Positions 12,851-25,119 of a stretch of 64,000 nucleotides of DNA are shown here, piece after piece. Position 1 is the stretch's first letter, and every line of letters starts with the position of its first letter. The translations under genes were made by a program, and so were the position numbers. The stretch comes from Heterodera schachtii (Eukaryota > Nematoda > Chromadorea > Rhabditida > Heteroderidae). Below the pieces are notes generated by a model, which did no database searches, was not told the origin of the DNA, and saw only the letters and a program-made list of their open reading frames with translations. The DNA lies in the NCBI GenBank assembly GCA_023374025.1, contig SIJG01000112.1, forward strand, positions 169,278 through 233,277, read 5' to 3'.

Positions 12851-13313
12851 TTCATCCAGAACATCAGCACGACAACCAACAAGTGCTTCATTTGCTTCGA
12901 GCTTCAAGAGTTCTCAGTTTTCTTTATTTTAATTTTTTTTTCTTTAAGAAGGGACACGGAAAAAAGACTGCAGTAGGGCGCAGCTCAGACTGCAGTTTGA
13001 GGACATCCGCCGGAGCTTTGGGAACTCTCAACGCGACTGACCCGGACAATGCAAAAACCTACTGGGCCTCTTGGGATGGCGCCCGTGATGGTGCCGTTCG
13101 GCGCCATCATTACATGCAGCTGGGCGAGGAAGGAAGGTATTTGCATACCCACGCCTTAATATGCAAAATGATGAGCGGTGCTTGATTAGACTGCAGTTTG
13201 CTTTTTGTTATTTTTAATTTTCTTCATACTGCATGGCCGGCGGGCGCCCGAATTTTGTGAAAAAAAAATTCGTTCACCAGGCTCCTCAAAAGCGAGGCGT
13301 CTCTAACCCAAAC

Positions 13314-13329
13314 GGCCCTCTTTAGGGCC
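13314..13329 (+). promoter_or_regulatory. Histone-mRNA-type 3' stem-loop
   Basis: The sequence GGCCCT-CTTT-AGGGCC forms a six-base-pair stem with a four-base loop, preceded by CCAAAC. This matches the form of the stem-loop ending replication-dependent histone mRNAs, bound by SLBP. No histone reading frame is visible directly upstream, so the element is orphaned or coincidental. Outer bases (AACCCAA and TTGGGTT) can also pair and extend the structure. Confidence 0.45.
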
Positions 13330-13595
13330 GTGAGAGAGTTGGGTTCGCCGGCCACTTTTTTTGTCCCTCACTCACATAAAGGCCCCAGCGCCGTTTCCCA
13401 TTGGGTTTTTACCGGCGGGCCTGTCCTTTCCCCCACTCACATATTTTTTTCTTCACTCATTAATTGGGTTCCACCATTTATTTGTTTTTATAAATTTATT
13501 TTCTCTTGAATTTGTGTTACATGAAAACTGTATGATCTTAATCACCTTTATGGTTTTTTATTTGTTTTATTGTTATTAAATTGTTTTTTACGACC

Positions 13596-13748
13596 ATGAC
13601 TATTACAGAGACCGACAGAAACGAAGCCAACCGACTGGTAGCGACATGGGTTTTGAACAACCAACGTGCACTTGCAGCCTGGCTTGTCAAGCAGAACGTA
13701 CATGTTCTTCGTTATGAGACTGCAGAGAACCAGACTGCAGCTGAGTAG
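13596..13748 (+). CDS. Small open frame, 50 codons, unidentified
   Basis: An ATG at 13596 opens a 50-residue frame with balanced composition (ANRLVATWVLNNQRALAAWL) that stops with TAG directly before a good splice donor (AG|GTAAGC). If the donor is used the stop stays in the exon, so this could be a short protein or the damaged exon of a larger gene. It resembles no family I know. Confidence 0.3.
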   Translation: MTITETDRNEANRLVATWVLNNQRALAAWLVKQNVHVLRYETAENQTAAE

Positions 13749-13799
13749 GTAAGCGTGAGGGATGAGATGGAATTGAAAGGGTTACGGCAATTAGTATAC

Positions 13800-14060
13800 A
13801 TCCCCTTACCAATAACTATGGGGATGGTATCCATCCCCCTAGTAAATGGTATGGGGATGGTATCCATCCCCCTAGCAAGTGGTATGGAGATGGTATCCAT
13901 CCACCTAGCAAGGGGTATGGGGGTGGTATCCATCCCCATAGTTATTGTTAGGGGGATGGTATCCACCCCCTAGCAAGAGGTATGGGGATGGTATCCATCC
14001 CCCTAGCAGTGGTATGGGATGTTATCCATCCACCTAGCAAGTGTTTGGGATAGTATATCT
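13800..14060. repeat. Hairpin minisatellite
   Basis: About seven units of roughly 35 bp each contain GGGGATGG-TAT-CCATCCCC or a close variant, an eight-base-pair perfect stem with a three-base loop. Units are separated by CTAGCAAGTGGTAT-like spacers. A degraded version appears near 14560. Both strands are open in short frames only because of the repeat. Confidence 0.85.
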
Positions 14061-14690
14061 AGTAATTTAAATCGTTTTAAGGACCATCGGCTGGAGCAAG
14101 TCTCGCAGGGATCGACTTGGCCACCAAAAGAAGCGATTGCGAGCGCAGCTTTTCGTGAAATTTATGGCGGAGAGACTGAAGCTTCAAAGACTTCAGTTGC
14201 GATCAGGAAAGGGTGGCGCCAAAGATTGCTGCACAGTTTATAACCTGCAAGACGTGAAGCGGCAAACAGGGCTCGCATTGCCAATTACATCGTCATCAAT
14301 GAGAACGACGGACGCCGCTTCGACAAAGCTCCCGACCCAAAAGACAAAGACAGAAATGTCAAGCATGGCAAGCTGTTAACCTTTCAATTGGACAGAGCCT
14401 TGGTGAAACATCCGGTGGTTCAGGAAATTATGGCACGGCAGACTGCAGCAGATGCGGCAGTAGGGGGTGGAGAGGAAGATCAGGAGGAAGAGGAACAGCG
14501 GCAGCCTAACTTCTTGGATCCGGCGGAACAATTCAAAGTGCAGGTTGTTTTATCTATCCCCATAAAAATAATTAAGGGGATGGTTCCCATATTAGGTTTA
14601 CTAATAATTGGGAATGTGATTCGTTTCGTTAAAATAATGACCGGTGTTTTAAAGGGTGGTGTCATTCCGCTGAAGACGTGCAGAATTTGA

Positions 14691-15284
14691 CGCGTGGCTG
14701 GGCCCAGCTTGAGCTCAATACGAAAGTTGGATCACTTAGAAAAATGACCCAAAATCACAAAATTTGGTAAATTTTTCGCGAAAATCTATTAAAAATTGCA
14801 CTCAAATTTTCAAAATTGTTCCCGGCGGTGCTACCGGCGCCGCAAGCCCCCTCTTCCCAAAAATTTTTTTGGAAAAAGCGCGCCGCAAAAAACTTTTTAT
14901 TATTTTTAAATTTGGAAAAAAATTTTACAAAATGATGATTTTTAACCCCAAATGCTGATTTTTTACGCTAAATGCTGATTTTGAAAATTTTCGTTGGCAG
15001 CCCTGGTTTTCGGCTTCTAGGTCCAACTTTTTCATTTGGTTTTTTGCTTTATGATTTTGAGTATTAAAAAAGTGTAGAAAAAAATTCGCTTTCGCGTTTT
15101 GCAATTTCGTGTTTTTTGGAATTCGCGTTTCGCATTTTATTTTCCGATTTGGCCCATCCCTGTTATGAACGTCTTTACACACATCCGCATTAGCACACAC
15201 TTATTACATGCTTATTCGAAACCAAACATCACCCGGTACGATGGCAACTCGTAACAAAAGACAACTCATATTTTACAAAATAAA
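14691..15284. other. Non-coding stretch
   Basis: AT-rich sequence with no supported gene. A GCTGATTTTT phrase repeats at about 14953-14985. The last 60 bases, with AACTCGTAACAAAAGACAAC, are roughly mirrored in inverted form on the far side of the telomere-like array. Confidence 0.4.
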
Positions 15285-15366
15285 TCCTAAGCCTAAGCCT
15301 AGACCTAAGAAAGCCTAAGCCTAGGCCTAAGCCTAGGCCTATGCCTAAGCCTAGGCCTAACCTAAG
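15285..15366 (-). repeat. Interstitial telomere-like array (TTAGGC-type)
   Basis: The plus strand reads CCTAAGCCTAAGCCTAG and variants for about 80 bases, which is TTAGGC on the minus strand. TTAGGC is the canonical nematode telomere repeat. Units are degenerate (AGGCCTAGGC interruptions), so this is an old internal array. Short sequences on either side are imperfect inverted copies of each other. Confidence 0.75.
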
Positions 15367-16009
15367 CAATTGTACGAGTTGACTTTTGTACGATTTGTCA
15401 TGACTAGGATTTTATGTAACAAAGTTTGCAAAAATATGTAAATAAAATATGTATAAAACCTCGAAATATGTAAATAAAAGTTCCAACTTTTGCTCGCAAA
15501 CACAAAAAAGAAAGTGTTTTTCCTACTGTTCAGAGCATGGAAAATCTAGGAAAAATATGCATTTTACATAAAATTCCAAGCCCTAGTCATGTCACTATAA
15601 AAAGCTGGCAAAATAAATTTAAAAATTGCTCAGAAATGGAAAAAATTTCAAACTTTAAGCTCCTTCATTAAGTCTTGCATCACGAGACGCTGAAATAAAA
15701 TTAAATCTATTTCTGAGAAATATTATCATACTGCTAATTGAAGCGGAAGCCTAAAAAGAATAATAAAAAAAATCAAAAACTATTAACACCTTGGTGCAAC
15801 GACAAAGCGCTCTTTGGATTGTTTCGCCACTTTAAAATTGTATGGGCTCGCAATTTTCTTTATCACCACGCATGTCGGCGCCCAAATCAGTTTTTGGTTG
15901 AGTTGGCGAAATGAATGTTTTTGGCCGAGTTGGAGAAATGAATGTTTTTGTCTGAGTTGGAGAAATGAATGTTGGCGAGATGTCAGTTGGCGAAATGTCC
16001 GCACATCAT

Positions 16010-16370
16010 TTTCCTTATTTAGTTATTGGGGCATTTTTGAGAATTTTAAAAATTACACATAAAATTTTTTAAATTATGATTATGTCAAGTTGATCTTTTC
16101 CTTTACCGCCTAAATTTGTATTAAATTATTTATTCTTTTATTTATTTTCGCCCATTTTTTCTTGGAGGAATGAATCTTTTTGAATCAACATTATTGAAGA
16201 AATTTCACAGATTGCTAGCCTATATGTCAATTTCCTGCAAAAAAGTAATTTTTCTGACAACAATAAAAAAAAATAACAAATTAATTTACTCGGTATGAGT
16301 GAAATTTCGTGAATAAATTTAGCGTTCTCTACGAATTATGTTTTGAATTGAGATTTAAATTAAAATATAT
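16010..16370. repeat. Second copy of the SKP1-gene downstream segment
   Basis: Ordered match to 9160-9520 with small indels. The preceding 100 bases (15895-16005) hold a short minisatellite around GTTGGAGAAATGAATGTTTT. Confidence 0.65.
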
Positions 16371-16372
16371 AT

Positions 16373-17580
16373 AATAAATTAAATTGTAAAACAGAAACTG
16401 AAAATGCGCATTTTTCTGGAAAATAAATTACAATTGTAAAATACTATAGGAAAATGCATCTTTTCTGGAAATAAATTAAATTGTAAAACAGAAACAGAAA
16501 ATGCATATTTTACGAAAATTTAATTACAATTATAAAATACTATAGGAAAATGCGCATTTTTCTGAAAAATAAATTACAATTGTAAAATACTATAGGAAAA
16601 TGCACATTTTTTGGAAATAAATTAAATTGTAAAACAAAACTGAAAATGCATATTTTACGAAAATTTAATAACAATTTAAAAATACTATAGGAAAATGCGC
16701 ATTTTTCTGAAAAATAAATTACAATTGTAAAATACTATAGGAAAATGCACCTTTTCTGGAAATAAATTAAATTGTAAAACAGAAACTGAAAATGCATATT
16801 TTACGAAAATTTAATTACAATTATAAAATACTATAGGAAAATGCGCATTTTTCTGAAAATAAATTACAATTGTAAAATACTATAGGAAAATGCACATTTT
16901 CTGGAAATAAATTAAATTGTAAAACAGAAACTGAAAATGCATATTTTACGAAAATTTAATAACAATTTAAAATACTATAGGAAAATGCGCATTTTTCTGA
17001 AAAATAAATTACAATTGTAAAATACTATAGGAAAATGCATCTTTTCTGGAAATAAATTAAATTGTAAAACAGAAACAGAAAATGCATATTTTACGAAAAT
17101 TTAATTACAATTATAAAATACTATAGGAAAATGCGCATTTTTTCTGAAAAATAAATTACAATTGTAAAATACTATAGGAAAATGCACATTTTCTGGAAAT
17201 AAATTAAATTGTAAAACAAAACTGAAAATGCATATTTTACGAAAATTTAATTACAATTATAAAATACTATAGGAAAATGCGCATTTTTCTGAAAAATAAA
17301 TTACAATTGTAAAATACTATAGGAAAATGCACATTTTCTGGAAATAAATTAAATTGTAAAACAGAAACTGAAAATGCATATTTTACGAAAATTTAATTAC
17401 AATTATAAAATACTATAGGAAAATGCGCATTTTTCTGGAAAATAAATTACAATTGTAAAAAACAAACTGAAAATGCATATGTTACGAAAATTTATTTACA
17501 ATTGTAAAATACTAACGGAAATGCGCATTTTTCTGGAAAATAAATTTAATTGCAAAACACGAACTAAAATGCCCATTTTC
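16373..17580. repeat. Palindrome-rich satellite, higher-order period about 145 bp
   Basis: Three related monomers of about 47-50 bp alternate in a higher-order unit repeated about eight times. They are marked by AAAATGCACATTTTC, AAAATGCATATTTTACG and AAAATGCGCATTTTTC. AAAATGCGCATTTT and TTACAATTGTAA are perfect palindromes. No coding content. Confidence 0.9.
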
Positions 17581-18164
17581 CATAGATATTTTTTTCATAG
17601 ATTCTCCATGCTCTAAATAGTAGGAAAAATACTTTCTTTTGTGTGTTTAAGAATAAAAGTTGGGACTTTTATTTACATATTTCGGGGTTTTTATTATATT
17701 TACATATTTCGGGATTTTATACCTATTTATTCATATTTTGGACTTTTTCTTACATATTTTCAAATTTTTACATATTTTGGGGATTTTTTACTGAAATTTT
17801 TGGAAATCTTGAAAAAATCCAAAATTTCGGCAAATTTTTTTATATATTTCATATATTTTTATATTTTGGGAATTTGAAATTATAGGGAAAGTTAATTTTT
17901 TTTTTTTTGAAAATGTATCCCTGAAAATATCAAAAATTAATTTTTGAAAAACTAATATTTAGGACATTTTTATGGCATTTTGTGTCTATCATCCTTTACG
18001 AAGGATTTTTTCAAAAAAAAATAATTATTTTAAAAATTTTATTTACGTATTTTCGTACATATTTCGCTTTTTTACATATTTTGCAAATTTTCTTACAAAA
18101 TTTCCAGCCCTAGAGATAAGATATGCTTTGAACGGAGCTAAAATGCTGCAAGCAACCATAAAAT

Positions 18165-18310
18165 GTGATCAATGAATCGGTTTTCAAGACTACAAATAAT
18201 TTTAAAGCAATGAATTTATATAATTTGGTCTATGATTTTTCGAGAAAATCCACCAAAATATCTATCTTTTTGAGAAAATCTAAAATGTACAGAGGGACGC
18301 GTAGCGACTT
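18165..18310. repeat. Direct repeat, left copy
   Basis: Nearly identical to 19184-19332 (shared GATCAATGAATCGGTT, then AAATCTAAAATGTACAGAGGG and GACGCGTAGCG). The pair brackets the broken SKP1-like exons at 18588-19005. Confidence 0.85.
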
Positions 18311-18587
18311 AATTTTGAATTTTTGATTAATTTAAAAAAAAATTAAATTAAAAATATATTCGGTTAAAGTAAAAAAAAATTTAAATATTATTTTCTTTAA
18401 AGACATTATATTAAAAAAATAAATAATCCTATATCAGTCATTTCATATATACTGTGATTTTAATCTAGGATATTGTTGTCTCTATTTATTTTATTATTGA
18501 AAATAAAATGTGATATAATAATGATTTTTTATATTTTTAAGAATAATATTGTAAAAATTTACAAAAATCCTAACAATAATTTTGCAG

Positions 18588-19491
18588 CTCCAATTTTTGT
18601 GTTCAATTGTAAGAAGGATAATGTCACTCTGGTGATAAATGTTCATCTTGATGCAGTCCGGCTTTCCCAAAGAGATCCAAATGTGATTGAAGGTATTTAC
18701 AAGCATTTATTTCAATTTTCAAATTTAAATGATCATTATTTTCCATTTTTAAGATACTGCCGATGAGGATATCCGGTTTTTGTTAAAATATAATTAATGT
18801 TTTTGAACCTTTTTTGTGATATTGATGGCCTATTCGGCTGATTTGAAACGTCTAAATTTTTAAAAATTCTTAATTTTCTCTTAAAAATATAATATCTGAC
18901 GATAAAAAATATTCCAGAAGCCAATCCGCATTCCTGTCCGGGATTTCAAAAGTGACATCATGCTAAAACTTATTAAATTGTGTGAAGACTACAAGTACAA
19001 ATTCGGTTCATGTGGGAGTGGGACACGGGGGACCATTAATAATACCAATTTGGAAAAATGAGGGAGTTGATAATTAAAGTCTTCATTTAGAACCACAAAA
19101 AGGGTGATACATATATTCGTTATGCAACACTCCTTAAAATGGCATGAGCACGACAAACCAAAACCCAGTTTATAGTTTTTTTAAGCCTGATCAATGAATC
19201 GGTTGTCAAGACTACAAATAATTTTAAAGCAATGAATTTATATAATTTGGTCTATGATTTTTCGAGAAAATCCACAAAATATCTATCTTTTGAGAAAATC
19301 TAAAATTGTACAGAGGGACGCGTAGCGGCTTGTTCTTTTTAAATCTTTGATAAAATCCTTAATGAAAATGCATAGAAGAAACAGAATTCTTGCAGTTTTG
19401 CACCAAATTCCTGGTTTGCGCCTAGAAATAGCAAAGAAAAATGAATGATGAGGAGGAAGAGAATGATGATGAAGAGGAAGATGAGTGATGA
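18588..19491 (+). pseudogene. Broken SKP1-like exon cluster
   Basis: Three exons correspond to exons 6643-6744, 6809-6831 and 6984-7071 of the gene at 3.7-9 kb: 18588-18692, 18754-18775 and 18918-19005. Residue runs such as VINVHLDA and the nucleotide run coding for KLCEDYKYKF are conserved. The second exon is one base shorter than its counterpart, which breaks the frame. The downstream coding exon is missing, but 19440-19491 resembles the acidic 3' tail. It is a partial, decayed paralog interrupted by the right direct repeat (19184-19332). Confidence 0.7.
19184..19332. repeat. Direct repeat, right copy
   Basis: Second copy of 18165-18310, about 1 kb downstream in the same orientation, inside the remnants of the SKP1-like paralog. 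Confidence 0.85.
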
Positions 19492-19499
19492 AGCGATCG

Positions 19500-20941
19500 T
19501 AATGGAAGATGGAGGATAAATTATGTGTTGATTAGTGATTATGATGAACCGAAAAAAAGGGTTAAAAATTCAGCTTTTCGATTTAAATTTGCGTTTATTT
19601 CATGGAAAATTTTATTATAAAGGGAAAAATCAATAAAAAAAATTTCAGCGGCGCCTTCCAAAAAAAACTTTCTGGAAACAGGGGCCGGATAAAAATTAGA
19701 AACTGAGGGCAATTTTTTAGCAGATTTTCACCAAAAATGACCATATTTTGCGATTTTGAGCGTTTTTAAGAAAAAATAAATAAATTTTTGGGACCAGCAA
19801 TGCCGTAAAAAAATTTATTTTCATCACACACCGTAATATTAAAATTCAGAATAGAATTACTATCGATACAAAATTTAATTACAAAGTAATTATATTACAA
19901 TCATGCAAAATAATATTAAATCTCATGGACCATTGAAACGGGACACGTTACGCCTGCACAAGTGTCAGTGGATTAACAATAGCTACAAGAGAAAGATAAT
20001 TCCTCTCTCTAGGCAGAAAATTTATAATTCTATGAAATTGATAAGAAGAAATAAAGAAAGTTATCAGAAAAAATAAGATAATAAATCAAAAATGTGAATA
20101 ATTTTTTTTAATAAATAATGAATAAATTATGAGGAAAAATAATCAAATAAAATGGATGAATGGATCAAATATTCTGAGTTTATACAAACATTAATATATG
20201 CTCTTTTAAAATACAAAATTTATTTAATAATAAATTGAAATTATATAAAAATAAAAACATGAAAAATATCGGAAAACGAAAGGCTTCTCTATGATGGGAG
20301 GATTGTGGGAAGTAGTATGAGGACTGCAAAAGATAACGATAAATTTTAATTTATATGCTTTTTAAAAATAAAAATTTTTAAATGTTTAAAAAAATATTCA
20401 TTTGCGAAATTTTGAGAAAATTTAATTAACAGAAAAATAGGAAAAGTTCCATAATGAATCAGAGAAAAGAAAAAAAAATAATATCATAAAAATCAAAGCA
20501 ACTAAAAGAATAATAGGGCACTCCTGACTTATCCGGGGGATTTAAAACAATCGAAACCTGACAAATTTGGTATCATTCGAATGAGTGCAACCAATTGGGA
20601 ATAAAAATAATAAAATCAAGAAAACTGGTTATATTCAAGGCAAAGGTAAATAAAAAAACAATAATAGAAAATGTTTCCTTATTTTATCCATAAAAAGAAA
20701 TGTATTAAAATAAGGAACTGACTTATCAGATTAACTTAAAAACACAGCAGCTTACGGTAGCAATAAGGGAATGTGGCAAGACGGAGGCAATTACCGTACT
20801 GATATTGCCGCTGTGTGGTGGTGGTGATGTGGAAATATCGAAGACATGGGCAGGGGTAAAAGTTTAATTAATTTTAAAAATTTTACAAATGTATACATTT
20901 ACTAAAATATAAGTAGGCTAAATATTGTGATAATGAAAAAT
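19500..20941. other. AT-rich non-coding stretch
   Basis: No gene is supported. Composition becomes strongly AT-rich with many AATAAATAAA phrases and stays so into the duplicated block. I see no ordered motif. Confidence 0.5.
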
Positions 20942-23900
20942 TAGATTAAGAGATATTTATCGCTTTGGACATTATAAAAATATGGAAAATAAACAGACAA
21001 TAAATAAAATAAATAAAAAAGAAAGAAAATAATAATAAAATTAAAAAATAACTACATCAATAAGCAACACAAATAAACAACAAATTTTTAAAACAATAGA
21101 ATCCAGCTGAACAACGATCAAACAATTGAGGTCGTAATGTACATGAATATTAATTACTCTTTATTAAAATAACTGAAAATCGAAATAAAAAATTGATTTT
21201 TTCAGTCGGAAAAATGGAGTAAATAGATAATGAACGAGAACACAAATGAATTATTTAAAACAAATTTTTAAGCTACAGATTTTGAAATAATTATTTTTTA
21301 AAATAAAATTTATATATGACTGGAAATATTATTTGATATAAATTAATTAAGAATGGAAGCAAAATCATGAATTAATAATAATTATAGAAATTTAATAAAT
21401 AAAACAAAAGACAGAAAATTTATGATGATTAATCTAAACAGTAAAAAAGATTACAAAAATAGAAGGTACATAAAATATAAAATATATTCAAAACACAAAT
21501 AAAAATAAAATTTTTTATCATTTTTCATTCAGAAAAATGAAGTAAATAGAAAGCATAAAAATTGAAAAATAAGCTTATAGTTCAAGGTTAAATATAATTA
21601 TAATTAAAAATCAGATTAAGAGATTTACCGCTTTGGAAACTATGGAGCTCGGAACACGAGTGTTAAATAAATTTTGAAAATAAATAAAATATAAAATAAT
21701 TTAAAAGCTTATTAATCTCATGACAGTATGCCCAGAACATATTGCAATAGCGAAGGCAATGCTGAAACATATAAATATAATTATATTTACCATAAAGATG
21801 CCATTATGTCGCACAAATGCTATAAAATTAAAATATATTTAAATGAAAGAGCTGTGATTTAAACAGAGAAAAATTAAATTGAAATACAAAAAAAAAATTT
21901 CTTTTAATAAATAAAACTCGTATTATCGAATTCATTTTTATAAATAAAATATGAATACATTGAAAAACGAAATTATTTTTGATTTAGGTGCAAAATATTA
22001 AACGAATGATCACTTATGGTGGAGAATAAAACTTTTACAAAAAAAGAGCTGATTAAATATTTTAAATAATGTAATTAAATATTTTAAAAAAATTTTTAAT
22101 CTCTAATGAAAAGAATAGCATATATATAAATAAAAAATACAAATGCACTGCAAAAAATTAAACTGGATGATTGGGTTGGCGAAAAGATGAGAGCTACACT
22201 GATTTATCGGAACCTGGTAACAGGAGGAGGAGGGAGGATTACGAAATAGGAGGATGAGGATTCAAGCACAAGATTAATGATTAAAGTAAAAATAAAATTT
22301 AACATAATTAACTCATAAAATGAGGAAAAATGCATAAAGCCATATATTATCAGCAAAAATAATTCAACCACAAATGAAACGTGTAAAATTATATGTACCA
22401 AATTATTATTATGAAAATTAATAGACTTATTTCATTCAAATAAATTTTAAAAAATTTTGCAGAAAATAAATATTGAGAATTAAAATTTTTGTCAACTTGA
22501 TTAAATTTTTTCCAATGCTACGAAATAAGAAAGGTCAAAAAACATACTGGCTTAAATTCAATATTGTATGAAAAATTTAATTAAAATTTTTATTTTTGGT
22601 ATTTTATAAAACATGTGGAAAGGATATCAAGGATATCATCCCGAAGCATCCACATCCGAGCCTTTAGAACATTTGAAGGAGCCAAAGTGCTTTTGGAAGA
22701 GTTCAAAAAATGAAAGTAAAAAATAATGAAATAAATAAAATAATTTATTAGAAAAAAGAGCCAAAACACTTTTCAATACTACAAAAATGGTAACAGAAAA
22801 AAATAAAAAAATAAATAAACAAACCAATAAACCACTAATGAAGAAATTAATAATAATTAATAAACATTACGTTTATAAATACATTACAGACAAAGGGTCA
22901 ACGAAGATAAAGCCCAAAAGTGGGATAAATAATAAAATTAATTTAAAGAATTTAAGGCAGGAAAATAAATATGCATTTAAAAATATAACAATTAAATATT
23001 AAAAATCTATTAATAAAAAATTAAAGCAATACAAAAAAAAAACTAATTCAATTACATATTTTTTAAATAAATTAAAAATTATTTTTTACAAAATAAAATA
23101 GGGTGACCACTACTTCTGGTCTTCAAAAACATAAACAATTCATACGCCAGGGCTATCTGAAACAGAATTAAGATGACTGGACAATTAAGTAGTGGATAAA
23201 AAAAAGTAATAAATAATATAAAAATTTTTAAAATCAAAAAAAAAAGTATAAGAATAAAGTCAATCCACGAAAATAATAATATTAGAATCAGAATTAAACG
23301 TAAATAAAAGATAAATTCAAGCTAAAAATTATTAAAAACCAAAATGAGAGCCAAATAAATAACTTGAAATTGATAAGAGTTTAAAACAACATTAAAAGAA
23401 ATTATTATTTTTTTTATAAAATTATTTTTAATAAAAAACAGATATACTTATTATCAAAATATTTAATGAAAAATCTATTGAAATTTGGATATAAGCAGAA
23501 ATTATTTTTTGTTTTTGTTTATCAGAATGATGGAACCACTGAAAGCGCAAGACAAGAATTGAAAATAACCAATAAATAAATAAATTACTGTGAAAAGATA
23601 ATATATTTAAAAAATAAGAAGTTATAATCGATTGTATAAAGAACTCGAAAAAATATTTTAGATGAAAGATAAACCAATGAAAATATTTAAAAATATTTTA
23701 ATATTTCTTCAACGACATACCAAAAATCACACAAATTAATTAAAATGGAGAATGAACAATATAACATAGATCATCACTCCTTAATTATCAATAGCGAAAT
23801 TGAAAAAATATATGAACGATTAGTCATTTTTGTTCAAATTAATTTTAAAATTGAACAAATATCAAAAACATCAAACCACTTCGAACTGGAAGAAAAAGTG

Positions 23901-25119
23901 GAGGTCCGACCACTTCTGATACATAAGTCATGAATTAAAGATGCTCAAATATAAATTAAAATCTTTATTTGAAAAATTTAAAAAAATAAAAAGATATTTA
24001 TTCAGCAGTTAATAAGAAAATGTTTTAATAGAAAAAGTTATATTGGAATTGTGAAAGCATTGAAAAAACGAAATTTTAAAAAGGATATATAATTTAAATG
24101 AAGTAATATAAAAAATGAAATAAAATTATTAAATTAATAATTGAATTCGATAAATTCTTTTATGAATAAATAATGAAGGTAATAAAAAAGTAATCTTCTA
24201 TGAATTATAAAAAATGTCTTTAACGGGATGATGGAGTTTCTGATTTTTTTAAAATTCTAATTATGTATATAATATACTAAATATATAAATGAATATACTA
24301 AATATATAAATGATATAATTTATTAATAATAAACAAAAGATGAAAATTTAAAAACTAAATTTCTAGGAGAAAATAAAGAAAATAATTTTATATGATAAAC
24401 AATTGGAATGATAAAGAAATGAATAATGAACTTTGAGTATATTTATTGTTATTACAAATTTTAAATATCATGTAATTTATATTTAAATTCACTGGTAAAA
24501 AATAGAAAAAGGACTAAAATGAAAAAAATATGAAAAATATTTAAGTAATAGATCATGCTACCATCTCAATTTTGTTGGGTGGGATATTCTACATTTAAAT
24601 AAATAATCTAAATAAAATTCATAAAAAAGGAAGCATGAAATATAATTAATTTAAGAATTAAAAATTAATTAATCGAAAAAATATAATAAAACCAAAAATA
24701 CTAAGAAGAATATTGTTTACATAATAAAAATAGCAAAAAATTAATTAAAATTTTTAATACTTTTAAATTTTTTAAATACTTTAATCTGCCAAAATGTTAG
24801 GTTCTTTTCTCATTTGAAACATATTCCTTCAGCTATTCCTACAAATGACCATATCAACAATCATTTTGGAATTTCTAGACTTTGAAACATTGTTAATGAA
24901 AATCAATAAATATTAATAATAAATAAAAAATGTTAATGAAAATAAATAAATATTAATAATAAATAAAAAACAATAATAAATAAATAATTAATAAAACATT
25001 GTGAGCAAATTGCATTCTTTAATTTCAAAAAATTTTATATTGTTTTTTAAAAATGATAGTAGAAAGAATAAGAGATATAATAAAAATAATAAAAAATAAT
25101 CAGTTTAATAAAAGTTTAA
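20942..25119 (+). repeat. Large duplicated AT-rich block, copy A (4178 bp)
   Basis: Nearly identical in order and sequence to 28913-32966. The main difference is about 124 bp present here around 22840-22970 and absent in copy B. Short frames of 60-70 residues occur in both copies but are AT-driven and resemble nothing I know. The sequence has no recognisable gene. High identity implies a recent duplication. Confidence 0.95.

Larger units (their letters stand above)
12946..14690 (+). other. GC-richer coding-like stretch, unidentified
   Basis: This block is clearly GC-richer than its surroundings and has coding-like pieces broken by plausible splice sites. The first piece ends at a GT at 13137. 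A 50-codon frame follows at 13596-13748. Another runs from about 14090 to 14541, with readable residues such as RFDKAPDPKDKD and LLTFQLDRALVKHPVVQEI and an acidic, Gln-rich stretch before a GTTGTT donor. I do not recognise the family. Frames change between pieces, so the gene is either multi-exon or decayed. A hairpin minisatellite occupies what would be its intron, and a histone-type stem-loop lies inside. Confidence 0.4.
15431..17725. mobile_element. Inverted-repeat-bounded block containing a satellite
   Basis: The left arm (15431-15565) and right arm (about 17560-17725) are inverted copies. Both carry CATGCTCT, a CTGTTCAGAG or CTAAATAGTAGG phrase, AAAGTGTTTTTCCTA-like sequence and AACTTTTATTTACATATTTCG in mirror order. 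Between them lie a duplicate of the segment downstream of the SKP1-like gene and a 1.2-kb satellite. It may be a non-autonomous DNA element that picked up host sequence. No transposase is visible. Confidence 0.5.

Noticed and set aside
15285..17580. CRISPR array
   Set aside because: The repeats are contiguous satellite or telomere-like units without unique spacers, in a eukaryotic genome.
22204..22827. Small minus-strand frames duplicated at 30175-30798
   Set aside because: Their conservation follows from the large DNA duplication and composition is AT-driven; there is no independent evidence of coding.
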